Source: Isoetes taiwanensis (Eukaryota; Streptophyta; Lycopodiopsida; Isoetales; Isoetaceae). Taken from it: DNA of 64,000 bases. How positions within the stretch are numbered: the first letter of the stretch is position 1; each line of letters opens with the position of its first letter. The stretch is taken from contig JAJEKV010000010.1 in NCBI GenBank assembly GCA_021234155.1, positions 11,084,511 to 11,148,510 on the forward strand, written 5' to 3'. Below the pieces are notes generated by a model that was not told the DNA's origin, did no database searches, and saw only the letters and a list, made by a program, of their open reading frames with translations. This document shows positions 14,212-27,593 of this stretch, piece by piece. The position numbers and the translations under genes were made by a program.

Positions 14212-15721
14212 TCCTATTCTATCCTATTGTTTAAATTCGGTTTTCCCGGGTCCCAAAAACTTTTAGATTTTTCCCTCAATTTAATTTTCTAAGGTTTTGG
14301 GATATTTTAGTCTGGAAATCTTTCCGATTTGTCTGCGATTTTTTTTGCTATGATTCAGATTTTTATTCTAAATCTCGGTCATATCGGCATGCATCTATCT
14401 ATCTATCGACCCATCTATCTAAAACCATTTTTCTTCAGATCTTTAGATTCTGAAATCTGATAGTGGGTTCTTCGTTATCTTGCAGGTTGCAAGCTTGCAA
14501 GCCGAATTGGCCATCGTTGAAGCTCAACTTCGAACGCAGATTGGCGGTTGCAACACCAACCAAAGAACACCGCGGCGGCATGGCCAATAATGCAAGCTTC
14601 TACGACAATTCCATGCCAAGCCGTGATTTGCCTCCTTTTTCTGTGCAAAGGCGCTAATCGAGATGCGGCCATGGGTCGGATTCAGAGCAGGAATACCATT
14701 CATAAGGTATGGTTCTTTCTCTTTTTTTGGTTGATTGATCTTTGTTTTTGTTGATACAAGATCCGTAGGAGGTTTTTTCATGGATTCATACAGGTCGAGA
14801 TGGATATCCGACTCATAAGATGGTTTCAAGAGCTAAATTTTGCAACAAATATGGGTCTACGGCTTGGTTTCAAACCTGTGCTCTGGATATGCTATCATCA
14901 GCAATTCAGGATTTAAAGGCCCGGTATGTCCAAATGCTCCTTTCTTTGTGCTAATTTTTTGTTCCAACAATCATGCATTTGTAGAAGTTTCTTTGAAGGA
15001 TCCCCATCCTTCAGACCTTGCCTCCATTTTCAGATAAGATGGCACTCCTTTGATAATATGTCCTTAACTGAGGATTAGGTAAAGAACTAAGAGTTGAGTT
15101 TGTTGTAGCGCAGCATTAGGATTTGCAATACGATTCTGGTAGGGGTCTCACACAGTGCGCATGCATATTTTTTATGCATGATTCTAACAGGAGTAGCTGC
15201 TACTCCTCACAATGGCAGAGGTACATGTTCTTCTTTGTAAGTAAATCCGTGGTACATTCTTCTTTGATACATTCGTGACGACCATTCTTTGATACATTCT
15301 TCTTTGATACATTCCGATGATCTTCCTCATTACAAATCTTTGTTCTTCCTTTATAGGTACCAAGCTTTTGTCCAGTGCAAAACCTTTATCCGATTCTTCT
15401 TGTCGATTTTTGGAACTTGCACTCTTGACATATTCGTGATGATCATGCTCATTACGTTTGTCCTTCCTTTATAGGTACCAGGCTTTCGTCCCATGCAAAA
15501 CCTTCATCCGATTCTTACTGTTTTGATGGTTCAGGTCAAAGTAGATTAGCATGGACCTCATTATGTTTATAAGTCTTTGCCCTCTCCTGTAATCTTTCTC
15601 TGTGGCTCAATAACCCAAGACCGGGGCTTTTATTGTGCTACATCATGACGCATGCATGTTATTTTCACGCCGATTTTCACTCCCACCGCCTCGGACCAAG
15701 AAGGCCTTACAGACTGCTTTC
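14212..15721 (+). mobile_element. B3: 3'-truncated Helitron fragment
   Basis: Same left boundary (CACTA|TCCTATTC) and same right junction as B2, with scattered indels near CG and CTG sites. Confidence 0.9.
14486..14657 (+). pseudogene. LOB-domain-like exon, frameshifted copy in B3
   Basis: One extra T (CAACTTCGAACG against CAACTCGAACG) shifts the frame after the coil, and translation from the acceptor stops at about 14590. The downstream tail survives in another frame. Confidence 0.5.
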
Positions 15722-17406
15722 TCAAGGATGTAGATAAAATGTATTATATTTATCATCTTCACCATATTATAAAGGCTCAGGTGAGAGAGCTAATGGCCTA
15801 CATTTACTTTGGAAAGCAGGAGATTTGAAGAACTTGGTTGTCATGGACAACAAGAACTTGTTGAATAGTATCCCCTATTTTGTGCCATACCATGGGCACA
15901 TAAGGCTCACTATAAGCCTAGCACTTATAAAATAAGTAGAATGTTGATGAGTGGCAAGTTCATTCTCTTTGGTGAATGGATCATCCCTAGCGATATCAAG
16001 CATATTAATGAGCGTATATAGGGCGGGGGCAACTTCAAAGATCTTGATCAATCTTTGCCATTGCATGCCCTCTGATATGAGGACTATTCTCTTTGGATTG
16101 CCAGCTAGTTTATACACCTCTAGAATGTGTTGGTCGGGCCCGTAGAAGGTATTGGGATGGTAATGCCCACCATGATGAATGATGAGTTTCCAAATTCACG
16201 GCGATTCTTCTTACAAATTCCGGATGTTACAAGAATTGGAGCCTTGTGTGGATTACATCACAACAAGATGCACATGCCAAGGTGCACGTTGACACTCCCC
16301 GCACCTCCCATGGAATTGCCGGGCTCCTTCATAAGCTATAAGATTATGCCTCCCATCTAGATTCCAGAGTCTATCCTGAAAAACCTAAAGAGGTTTCTTC
16401 TATACATGTTGTATCGAGCATCATTCAAATTGGCATAAAAGCACAAAGGATAGCAGCCTCACTTTGAATCTTGAGAGGGCAGCTTAGGGGCTTCTTTCAT
16501 GTCATTGATGTAGCCATATCTAGTGTTCGTTGGGGAACAGGATGGAAGTGCCAAGTATCCGAGCTCTATATTCTGCGTTCTCACATGAGCCTTACGAGAA
16601 CTCTTCTTAAGAAACCATGACTTCATAGAGGATCTCATTAAGGGCCTCCTATGGATTAGATATATGTTGTTCTTTAGAAAAGTTACTTGCTAAATAGTAT
16701 ATGTGTATATTTCTTGCTTTAGCATATGTACATATTTCTGCATTATCTATATGCATTCTCCTTGAGATAGAAATTATAGCATCACTATTTATTTTATCAC
16801 ATGTTATTACTAATCCATTCATTAGCCCTTGTTGGCCTTTTGAAATGTACGAGATCTGTAGTTGACCATTTACATTGTCAAGGTGTTATGAGAACACATT
16901 TTAAATCTCTGTATGAGGCCATTCAAAGCCCCGTGGACTGGTCCTCTAAGCCTCTTGGTGTGATATTAGTGTACAAAGCCCTAAAAACAATTAGCTTCAT
17001 TATTTTGATGGGTTAATTGGTTATTGCATGAAGGATGTAGATAAAATGTATTATATTTATCATCTTCACCATATTATAAAGGCTCAGGTTGAGAGAGCTA
17101 ATGGCCTACATTTACTTTGGAAAGCAGGAGATGTGAAGAACTTGGTTGTCATGGACAACAAGAACTTGTTGAATAGTATCTATCCCCTATTTTGTGCCAT
17201 ACCATGGGCACATAAGGCTCACTACAAGCCTAGCACTTATAAAATAAGTAGAATGTTGATGAGTGGCAAGTTCATTCTCTTTGGTGAATGGATCATCCCT
17301 AGCGATATCTAGCATATTAATGAGCGATATAGGGCCGGGGCAACTTCAAAGATCTTGATCAATCTTTGCCATTGCATGCCCTCTGATATGAGGACTATTC
17401 TCTTTG
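15722..17406 (+). repeat. A-unit block 5
   Basis: Unit remainder after B3, then a unit starting at 16801, interrupted by C2. Scattered multi-base differences from other copies occur near CTGCG, CAGTCCAG and CGG sites (for example ATACTGCGCAT read as ATATCAAGCAT at about 15994). Confidence 0.9.
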
Positions 17407-17977
17407 AACAAAGTTTAAAATGAAACGCACTTATTTGCTGCAAACGCACTTCAAAAGGAATCTTTGAAAGATTCCCTAAAATTCCCTTAAAAAAGTCCAT
17501 TTTAAAGATTTTTTTGTGACAGGTGTGACAATTTAAGTAATTTAGGTACCATTTTTGAGGGGTTGATTGAACATAACTTTCATGCAAAAATTCTAAATAG
17601 CAATTTTCATCCTCCTAAACTAGAATAAAAAATAGTTACTTTTATAAAGTGTAGCAAAAAAGGGGCAATAAAAAAATAGCAAGGGTAGTAGAGTGACAAA
17701 GAAGTGATATATTCAAGGTTGTGAAAATTGTACAAAATTATGAAGAAAATTGTCAAAAATATAGGACATTTTGACATTGCCTCATCGAAGCAAACATTTT
17801 CACATGAAAGTATGCCTCATTGAACAAACTTACACTTTGAAGTGCAAGTTGGAGTCGAAGACGCTCGCTCTTCATCTTATATACTTGCTCTTATTTGCTC
17901 ATCCGTCTTGCTATAGAGACCATGTATACCGCGATGACAATGCGTGGACATAACGCCTTCAAAATAAATTTCTAGAT

Positions 17978-18400
17978 GGTATAAATTTATACTACAATAG
18001 ATAGTGTTGTGTGGATATAACATGCCGAGAGTTCGCGATGGTATAAATTTATACCGCTAAGTGGACTCGGCGTATAAATTTATACATTGAGAGGACTCTC
18101 ACTCAAATAAATTTATACTGCGAGAGCTCTCTCGATTCAACTGCGAGCTCTCACGGTATAAATTTATACCGCGAGAGCTCCCTCGTTATATCATGAGAGC
18201 TCTCTGGGTATAAATTTATACCGCACAGAGCTCTCTGTATAAAATTTATACCGCTAGACAACCTTCGACAACCAATTTATATACATATATGTGTATATAT
18301 ATATAATATATACACATACTTACATATATATATCCGACAAGAAAAGAGAACTCTTTGGCGGTATAAATCTATACGGAGAAACGGTATAAATTTATACCGA
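17978..18400. repeat. Palindrome field in C2
   Basis: Counterpart of the C1 field. GGTATAAATTTATACC is exact at 18040-18055, 18155-18170 and 18207-18222, with imperfect copies at 17978, 18071, 18233 and 18381. GAGAGCTCTC-type palindromes lie between them. Confidence 0.88.
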
Positions 18401-18630
18401 ATTGCATATATATATAAGACTTTTATATATATATGTATATATATATGCAGTCCAGAGGCAAAATATATATCGTGTAAAATCTTTTGGGGTCTTTCTTGCT
18501 TTCGCCAAAAAAGCGCTTGGCAACCTAAAACTACTAAAGTAACACACATAAGGGATAATTTTACACACTTTTCTTGGTTTTTAGTCTAAAAGTTCTAAAA
18601 CTGTTCTAAATTTTCTAAGCTTGTAATGCA

Positions 18631-18993
18631 ATGTTAGAGCATAAAGTAGTCGAATCATGTTGTTATTTCTACTTTTTTTCTCTATATACATGCGAACTTC
18701 ACTTCGTAGCTCAAAAATTTGCTACTAAAGGCAAAGAACTCCAAAATGTTATGGTGACACAGGTATTTGACGAAAAGGAAACTACATGGTTTATCCAGAG
18801 GGGTGCGAGGAGTAGAAACCCCTCTGAAGTTTACCTATTTATTTGCAAATATATAGGAAAGGGTAAGGCAGACGAATACTTCACTGCCAGAGAAATGTGC
18901 ATGGTGCCCACTGCTACAGATGACGTAATTGTGATGAATATGCTCAACATTACTAAAGAGATTGACTATCTTCTGAGCATCACCATGTTGTAG
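18631..18993 (+). CDS. Hypothetical 120-codon frame inside element C2
   Basis: This is the longest coherent frame in the C family. The same protein-like stretch is split by frame changes in C1 (12618-12954) and C3 (26041-26334). After its stop, similar-looking sequence continues in another frame to an 'ISSYEFAP' ending (19167-19361 here, 13035-13325 in C1, 26482-26703 in C3). This suggests the remnant of one longer protein or of two exons. The composition is unremarkable and I see no zinc finger, DDE or other transposase motif. It may be a decayed element protein or a captured host fragment. I do not recognise it. Confidence 0.25.
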   Translation: MLEHKVVESCCYFYFFSLYTCELHFVAQKFATKGKELQNVMVTQVFDEKETTWFIQRGARSRNPSEVYLFICKYIGKGKADEYFTAREMCMVPTATDDVIVMNMLNITKEIDYLLSITML

Positions 18994-19600
18994 AAAGACA
19001 TGTGCGTTCAAAAATACATCTCCGAGAATAAAAAAGGAGGGCATGTAATCACAGGGCTTCATTACTTCAACTTGTGTATCCTCGGTATAAATTTATACTG
19101 CATCATCAACTAAAACTTCAGCTTAGCTACAAGATATCGTGGATGTATTGGCATTTATAATACTATGTGATGCAAAAACAATGGTTTGTCATTCAAGAAG
19201 TTTGTTCAACTGCCTCCCAATGTGTTTTAAGGTCCATTAGGATGTTTAGCAAAAATGGTTGTGAAATAACAAATTTCTTGTCTTCTAAAACAGCTAATAT
19301 AAAAGTTTTCAGGGACAAGGTACAAAAGCATCTAATTTCTTCATACGAATTTGCCCCATAGTAAATCTTTGAATTTCATTGTAGTTCTTTCCCCCTCTAA
19401 AATGGGATTTTTTTTGTTTTGTGTTTTTCCTTAATACTAAGTCTTCTTAAAATGTCTGTTTTCACGAGCAATTTTATAAACCTTTGGACTAATGGTAATA
19501 AAAGGGCCCTTTTTAGAGGGATTTTAGAATTTTATAAATTTTCAAAAGGAATCTTTCAAACGCACTTCTTAAATAAGTGCGTTTCATTTTAAACCTTGTT

Positions 19601-20257
19601 TTTGGATTGCCAGCTAGTTTATACACCTCTAGAACGTGTTGGTCGGGCCCGTAGAAGGTATTGGGATGGTAATGCCCACCATGATGAATGATGAGTTTCC
19701 AAATTCACGACGATTCTTACAGTCCAAATGTTACAAGTATTGGAGCCTTGTGTGGATTACATCACAACAAGATGCACATGCCAAGGTGCACGTTGACACT
19801 CCTACACCTCCCATGGAATTGCTAGGCTCCTTCATAAGCTATAAGATTATGCCTCCCATCTAGATTCCAGAGTCTATCCTGAAAAACCTAAAGAGGTTTC
19901 TTCTATACATGTTGTATCGAGCATCATTCAAATTAGCATAAAAGCACAAAGGATAGCAGCCTCACTTTGAATCTTGAGAGGGCAGCTTAGGGGCTTCTTT
20001 CATGTCATTGATGTAGCCATATCTAGTGTTCGTTGGGAACGGATGGAAGTGTCGTTATCCCAGCTCTATATTCTCATGCGTTCTCACATGAGCCTTACGA
20101 GAACTCTTCTTAAGAAACCATGACTTCATAGAGGGTCTCATTAAGGGCCTCCCCTCATTGGATTAGATATATGTTGTTCTTTAGAAAAGTTACTTGCTAA
20201 ATAGTATATGTGTATATTTCTTGCTTTAGCATATATATAGAAATTATAGCATCACTA
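19601..20257 (+). repeat. A-unit block 6 (between C2 and B4)
   Basis: Counterpart of block 4 in the second higher-order repeat. It begins at the right-hand TTTG of C2 and ends at CACTA before the B4 Helitron start. Confidence 0.92.
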
Positions 20258-21756
20258 TCCTATTCTATCCTATTGTTTAAATTCGGTTTTTCCGGGTCCC
20301 AAAACTTTTAGATTTTTCCCTCAATTTAATTTTCTAAGGTTTTGGGATATTTTGGTCACGGAAATCTTTCCGATTTGTCATTTTTTTTTTTTTGCTATGA
20401 TTCAGATTTTTATTCTAAATCTCGGGCCATCATATCGGCATGCATCTATCTATCTATCGACCCATCTATCTAAAACCATTTTTTCTTGATCTTTAGATTC
20501 TGAAATCGATAGTGGGTTCTTCGTTATCTTGCGTGTTGCAAGCTTGCAAGCCGAATTGGCCATCGTTGAAGCTCAACTTCGAACGCAGATTGGCGGTTGC
20601 AACACCGAACCAAAGAACACCGCAAATTGCGGCATGGCCAATAATGCAAGCTTCTACGACAATTCCATGCCAAGCCGTGATTTGCCTCCTTTTTCTGTGC
20701 AAAGGCGCTAATCGAGATGCGGCCATGGGTCGGATTCAGAGCAGGAATACCATTCATAAGGTATGATTCTTTCTCTTTTTTTGGTTGATTGATCTTTGTT
20801 TTTGTTGATACAAGATCCGTAGGAGGTTTTTTCATGGATTCATACAGGTCGAGATGGATATCCGACTCATAAGATGGTTTCAAGAGCTAAATTTTGCAAC
20901 AAATATGGGTCTACGGCTTGGTTTCAAACCTGTGCTCTGGATATGCTATCATCAGCAATTCAGGATTTAAAGGCCCGGTATGTCCAAATGCTCCTTTCTT
21001 TGTGCTAATTTTTTGTTCCAACAATCATGCATTTGTAGAAGTTTCTTTGAAGGATCCCCATCCTTCAGACCTTGCCTCCATTTTCAGATAAGATGGCACT
21101 CCTTTGATAATATGTCCTTAACTGAGGATTAGGTAAAGAACTAAGAGTTGAGTTTGTTGTAGCGCAGCATTAGGATTTGCAATCTCACACAGTGCGCATG
21201 CATATTTTTTATGCATGATTCTAACAGGAGTAGCTGCTACTCCTCACAATGGCAGAGGTACATGTTCTTCTTTGTAAGTAAATCCGTGGTACATTCTTCT
21301 TTGATACATTCGTGACGATCATTCTTTGATACATTCTTCTTTGATACATTCCGATGATCTTCCTCATTACAAATCTTTGTTCTTCCTTTATAGGTACCAA
21401 GCTTTTGTCCAGATGTGCAAAACCTTTATCCGATTCTTCTTGTCGACATTTGGAACTTGCACTCTTGACATATTCGTGATGATCATGCTCATTACGTTTG
21501 TCCTTCCTTTATAGGTACCAGGCTTTCGTCCCATGCAAAACCTTCATCCGATTCTTACTGTTTTGATGGTTCAGGTCAAAGTAGATTAGCATGGACCTCA
21601 TTATGTTTATAAGTCTTTTTTCTCCTCGTAATCTTTCTCTTTTGTGGCTCAATAACCCAAGACCGGGCTTTTATTGTGCTACATCATGACGCATGTTATT
21701 TTCATTTGCCGATTTTCACTCCCACCGCCTCGACCAAGAAGGCCTTCAGACTCGCC
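20258..21756 (+). mobile_element. B4: 3'-truncated Helitron fragment
   Basis: Same boundaries as B2. The splice-acceptor-like TTGCAG before the LBD-like exon reads TTGCGT here, and several other CAG/CTG sites are altered. Confidence 0.9.
20535..20711 (+). pseudogene. LOB-domain-like exon, copy in B4 with damaged acceptor
   Basis: Same extra T as the B3 copy, further changes after the coil, and CAG replaced by CGT at the acceptor. Confidence 0.45.
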
Positions 21757-24749
21757 TCAAGGATGTAGATAAAATGTATTATATTTATCATCTTCACCAT
21801 ATTATAAAGGCTCAAAGGTTGAGAGAGCTAATGGCCTACATTTACTTTGGAAAGCAGGAGATTTGAAGAACTTGGTTGTCATGGACAACAAGAACTTGTT
21901 GAATAGTATCCCCTATTTTGTGCCATACCATGGGCACATAAGGCTCACTACAAGCCTAGCACTTATAAAATAAGTAGAATGTTGATGAGTGGCAAGTTCA
22001 TTCTCTTTGGTGAATGGATCATCCCTAGCGATCATCACAAGATATTAATGAGCGTATATAGGGGCGGGGCAACTTCAAAGATCTTGATCAATCTTTGCCA
22101 TTGCATGCCCTCTAATATGAGGACTATTCTCTTTGGATTGCCAAAGTTTATACACCTCTAGAACGTGTTGTTCGGGCCCGTAAAGGTATTGGGATGGTAT
22201 GCCCACCATGATGAATGATGAATTTCCAAATTCACCAATTCGATTCTTCAAATCCGGATGTTACAAGTATTGGAGCCTTGTGTGGATTACATCACAACAA
22301 GATGCACATGCCAAGGTGCACGTTGACACTCCTGCACCTCCCATGGAATTGCCAGGCTCCTTCATAAGCTATGAGATTATGCCTCCCATCTAGATTCCAG
22401 AGTCTATCCCGAAAACCTAAAGAGGTTTTTTTCTATCCATGTTGTATCGAGCATCATTCAAATTAGCATAAAAGCACAAAGGATAGCAGCCTCACTTTGA
22501 ATCTTGAGAGGGCAGCTTAGGGGCTTCTTTCATGTCATTGATGTAGCCATATCTAGTGTTCGTTGGGAACGGATGGAAGTGCCGCTATCCGAGCTCTATA
22601 TTCTCAAGTCTCACATGAGAGCCTTACGAGAACTCTTCTTAAGAAACCATGACTTCATAGAGGATCTCATTAAGGGCCTCCTATGGATTAGATATATGTT
22701 GTTCTTTAGAAAAGTTACTTGCTAAATAGTATATGTGTATATTTCTTGCTTTAGCATTTAGCATATGTACATATTTCTCCCATTATCTATATGCATTCTC
22801 CTTGAGATAGAAATTATAGCATCACTATTTATTTTATCACATGTTATTACTAATCCATTCATTAGCCCTTGTTGGCCTTTTGAAATGTAATGGATCAGTA
22901 GTTGACCATTTACATTGTCAAGGTGTTATGAGAACACATTTTAAATCTCATGAGATGAGGCCATTCAAAGCCCCGTGACCGGGTCCTTTAAGCCTCCTGG
23001 TGTGATATTAGTGTACAAAGCCCTAAAAACAATTAGCTTCATTATTTTGAGGGCTTAGTTGGTTATTGCATGAAGGATGTAGATAAAATGTATTATATTT
23101 ATCATCTTCACCATATTATAAAGGCTCAGGTTGAGAGAGCTAATGGCCTACATTTACTTTGGAAAGCTGGAGATGTGAAGAACTTGGTTGTCATGGACAA
23201 CAAGAACTTGTTGAATAGTATCCCCTATTTTGTGCCATACCATGGGCATATAAGGCTCACTACAAGCCTAGCACTTATAAAATAAGTAGAATGTTGATGA
23301 GTGGCAAGTTCATTCTCTTTGGTGAATGGATCATCCCTAGCGATATTAGCGATATTAATGAGCGTATATAGGGCCAGGGCAACTTCAAAGATCTTGATCA
23401 ATCTTTGCCATTGCATGCCCTCCGATATGTTTATTCTCTTTGGATTGCCGGGCTAGTTTATACCTCTAGAACGTGTTGGTCGGGCCCGTAGAAAGGTATT
23501 GGGATGGTAATGCCCACCATGATGAATGATGAGTTTCCAAATTCACGGCGATTCTTACAAATTCGATGTTACAAGTATTGGAGCCTTGTGTGGGTTACAT
23601 CACAACAAGATGCACATGCCAAGGTGCACGTTGACACTGCTGCACCTCCCATGGAATTGCCAGGCTCCTTCATAAGCTATAAGATTATGCCTCCCATCTA
23701 GATTCCAGAGTCTATCCTGAAAAACCTAAAGAGGTTTCTTCTATACATGTTGTATCGAGCATCATTCAAATTGGCATAAAAGCACAAAGGATAGCAGCCT
23801 CACTTTGAATCTTGAGAGGGCAGCTTAGGGGATTCTTTCATGTCATTGATGTAGCAATATCTAGTGTTCGTTGGGAACAGATGGAAGTGCCGTTATCCGA
23901 GCTCTATATTCTGCGTTCTCACATGAGCCTTACGAGAACTCTTCTTAAGAAACCATGACTTCATAGAGGATCTCATTAAGGGCCTCCTATGGATTAGATA
24001 TATGTTGTTCTTTAGAAAAGTTACTTGCTAAATAGTATATGTGTATATTTCTTGCTTTAGCATATGTACATATTTCTCGCAGATTATCTATATGCATTCT
24101 CCTTGAGATAGAAATTATAGCATCACTATTTATTTTATCACATGTTATTACTAATCCATTCATTAGCCCTTGTTGGCCTTTTGAAATGTACGAGATCTCT
24201 GTAGTTGACCATTTACATTGTCAAGGTGTTATGAGAACACATTTTAAATCTCTGTATGAGGCCATTCAAAGCCCCGTGGACTGGTTCTCTAAGCCTCTTG
24301 GTGTGATATTAGTGTACAAAGCCCTAAAAACAATTAGCTTCATTATTTTGATGGGTTAATTGGTTATTGCATGAAGGATGTAGATAAAATGTATTATATT
24401 TATCATCTTCACCATATTATAAAGGCTCAGGGTTGAAAGAGCTAATGGCCTACATTTACTTTGGAAAGCGGGAGATGTGAAGAACTTGGTTGTCATGGAC
24501 AACAAGAACTTGTTGAATAGTATCTATCCCCTATTTTGTGCCATACCATGGGCACATAAGGCTCACTACAAGCCTAGCACTTATAAAATAAGTAGAATGT
24601 TGATGAGTGGCAAGTTCATTCTCTTTGGTGAATGGATCATCCCTAGCGATCTTCGCATATTAATGAGCGTATATAGGGCGAGGCAACTTCAAAGATCTTG
24701 ATCAATCTTTGCCATTGCATGCCCTCTAATATGAGGACTATTCTCTTTG
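21757..24749 (+). repeat. A-unit block 7 (copies at 22841 and 24142)
   Basis: Unit remainder after B4, one complete unit (22841-24141) and the left part of a third, interrupted by C3. This block has the highest density of small multi-base differences in the array. They are concentrated at CG and CTG/CAG sites. Confidence 0.9.
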
Positions 24750-26942
24750 AACAAAGTTTAAAATGAAACGCTTGTTATTTGTTGCAAGGTACTTCAAAAG
24801 GAATCTTTGAAAGATTCCCTAAAATTCCATAAAAAAGTCCATTTTTAAGATTTTTTTGTGACAGGTGTGACAATTTAACCAAAATTTAGGTACCATTTTT
24901 TGAGGGGTTGATTGAACATAACTTTCATGCAAAATTCTAAATAGCAATTTTCATCCTCCTAAACTAGAATAAAAATAGTTACTTTTATAAAGTGTAGCAA
25001 AAAGGGCAATAAAAAAAATAGCAAGGGTAGTAGAGTGACAAAGAAGTGATATATTCAAGGTTGTGAAAATTGTACAAAATTATGAAGAAAATTGTCAAAA
25101 ATATAGGACATTTTGACATTGCCTCATCGAAACAAACATTTTCACATGAAAGTATGCCTCATTGAACAAACTTACACTTTGAAGTGCAAGTTGGAAGCCT
25201 TTCCGCTCTTCATCTTATATACTTGCTCTTATTTGCTCATCCGCCTTGCTATAGACCGATGTATACCGCGATGACAATCTCGTGGACATAACGTCTTCAA
25301 AATAAATTTCTAGATGGTATAAATTTATACTACAATAGATAGTGTTGTGTGGATATAACATGCCGTAGGAGAGAGTTAAGCATGGTATAAATTTATACCG
25401 GGAGTGGACTCGGCGGTATAAATTTATACCGTGAGAGGACTCTCTATCGGTATAAATTTATAGCATGAGATCTCTCTCGATTCAACTGCGTTGAGCTCTC
25501 ACGGTATAAATTTATACCAAAAGGAGAGCTCCTTATCTACTCAAGAGCTCTCTGTATAAATTTATACTTGCGAGAGAGCTCTCTTATAAATTTATACACA
25601 TGAACAACCTTCGGGACAACCAATTTATATACATATATGTGTATATATATATAATATATACACATACTTACATATATATATCAAGAAAAAAAGAGAACTC
25701 TTAATGTATAAATCTATCACGGAGAAACGGTATATAAATTTATACGAATTTATATATATATAAGACTTTTATATATATATGTATATATATATATGCATCC
25801 ATCGAGCAAAATATATATCGTGGTAAAATCTTTTGGGGTCTTTCTTGCTTTCCAAAGCGTTTGTAACCTAAAACTACTAAAGTAACACACATAAGGGATA
25901 ATTTTACACACTTTTCTTGGTTTTTAGTCTAAAAGTTCTAAACTGTTCTAAATTTTCTAAGCTTGTAATGCAATGTTAGAGCATAAAGTAGTCGAATCAT
26001 GTTGTTATTTCTACTTTTTTTTCTCTATATACATGCGAACTTCACTTGTGTAGCTCAAAAATTGCTACTAAAGGCAAAGAACTCCAAAATGTTATGGTGA
26101 CCACAGGTATTTGACGAAAGGAAACTACATGGTTTATCCAGGAGGGGTCGCGAGGTTTAGAAACCCCTCGAAGTTTACCTATTTATTTGCAAATATATAG
26201 GAAAGGGTAAGGCAGACGAATACTTCACTGCCAGAGAAATGTGCATGGTGCCCATTGCTACAGATGACGTAATTGTGATGAATATGCTCAACATTACTAA
26301 AGAGATTGACTATCTTCCGAGCATCACCATGTTGTAGAAAGACATGTAGTTCAAAATACATCTCCGAGAATAAAAAAGGAGGGCATGTAATCACGGGGCT
26401 TCATTACTTCAACTTGTGTATCCTCGGTATAAATTTATACTTGCATCATCAACTAAAACTTCACTTAGCTACAAGATATAAGTGGATGTATTGGCATTTA
26501 TAATACTATGTGATGCAAAAACAATGGTTTGTCATTCAAGAAGTTTGTTCAACTCCTCCCAATGTGTTTTAAGGTCCATTAGGATGTTTAGCAAAAATGG
26601 TTGTGAAATAACAAATTTCTTGTCTTCTAAAACAGCTAATATAAAAGTTTTCAGGGACAAGGTACAAAAGCATCTAATTTCTTCATACGAATTTGCCCCA
26701 TAGTAAATCTTTGAATTTCATTGTAGTTCTTTCCCCCTCTAAAATGGGATTTTTTTTGTTTTGTGTTTTTCCTTAATACTAAGTCTTCTTAAAATGTCTG
26801 TTTTCACGAGCAATTTTATAAATCTTTGGACTAATGGTAATAAAAGGGCCCTTTTTAGAGGGATTTTAGAATTTTATAAATTTTCAAAAGGAATCTTTCA
26901 AACGCACTTCTTAAATAAGTGCGTTTCATTTTAAACCTTGTT
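24750..26942. mobile_element. C3: third copy of the TTTG terminal-inverted-repeat element
   Basis: Same ends and site as C1 and C2, with TTTG at 24746-24749 and 26943-26946. It is the most degraded of the three copies, with many small changes in the GGTATAAATTTATACC repeats and at CG positions. Confidence 0.85.
25316..25745. repeat. Palindrome field in C3
   Basis: Counterpart of the C1 field with more decayed copies. GGTATAAATTTATACC or close variants occur at 25316, 25384, 25415, 25449, 25503, 25552 and 25580, with GAGAGCTCTC relatives between them. Confidence 0.85.
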
Positions 26943-27593
26943 TTTGGATTGCCAGCTAGTTTATACACCTCTAGAACGTGTTGGTCGGGCCCGTAGAAGG
27001 TATTGGGATGGTAATGCCCACCATGATGAATGATGAGTTTCCAAATTCACGACGATTCTTACAGTCCAAATGTTACAAGTATTGGAGCCTTGTGTGGATT
27101 ACATCACAACAAGATGCACATGCCAAGGTGCACGTTGACACTCCTACACCTCCCATGGAATTGCTAGGCTCCTTCATAAGCTATAAGATTATGCCTCCCA
27201 TCTAGATTCCAGAGTCTATCCTGAAAAACCTAAAGAGGTTTCTTCTATACATGTTGTATCGAGCATCATTCAAATTAGCATAAAAGCACAAAGGATAGCA
27301 GCCTCACTTTGAATCTTGAGAGGGCAGCTTAGGGGCTTCTTTCATGTCATTGATGTAGCCATATCTAGTGTTCGTTGGGAACGGATGGAAGTGTCGTTAT
27401 CCGAGCTCTATATTACTCAAGTTCTCACATGAGCCTTTTAACTCTCTTCTTAAGAAACCATGACTTCATAGAGGGTCTCATTAAGGGCCTCCTGTGGATT
27501 AGATATATGTTGTTCTTTAGAAAAGTTACTTGCTAAATAGTATATGTGTATATTTCTTGCTTTAGCATATATATAGAAATTATAGCATCACTA
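26943..27593 (+). repeat. A-unit block 8 (between C3 and B5)
   Basis: Third counterpart of blocks 4 and 6. It starts at the right target duplication TTTG of C3. Confidence 0.92.

Larger units (their letters stand above)
17407..19600. mobile_element. C2: second copy of the TTTG terminal-inverted-repeat element
   Basis: Same ends and same insertion site within the A unit as C1, so it is a duplicate of one insertion and not an independent event. It differs from C1 mainly by small indels. It is 40 bp longer, largely in and around the palindrome field. Confidence 0.85.
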
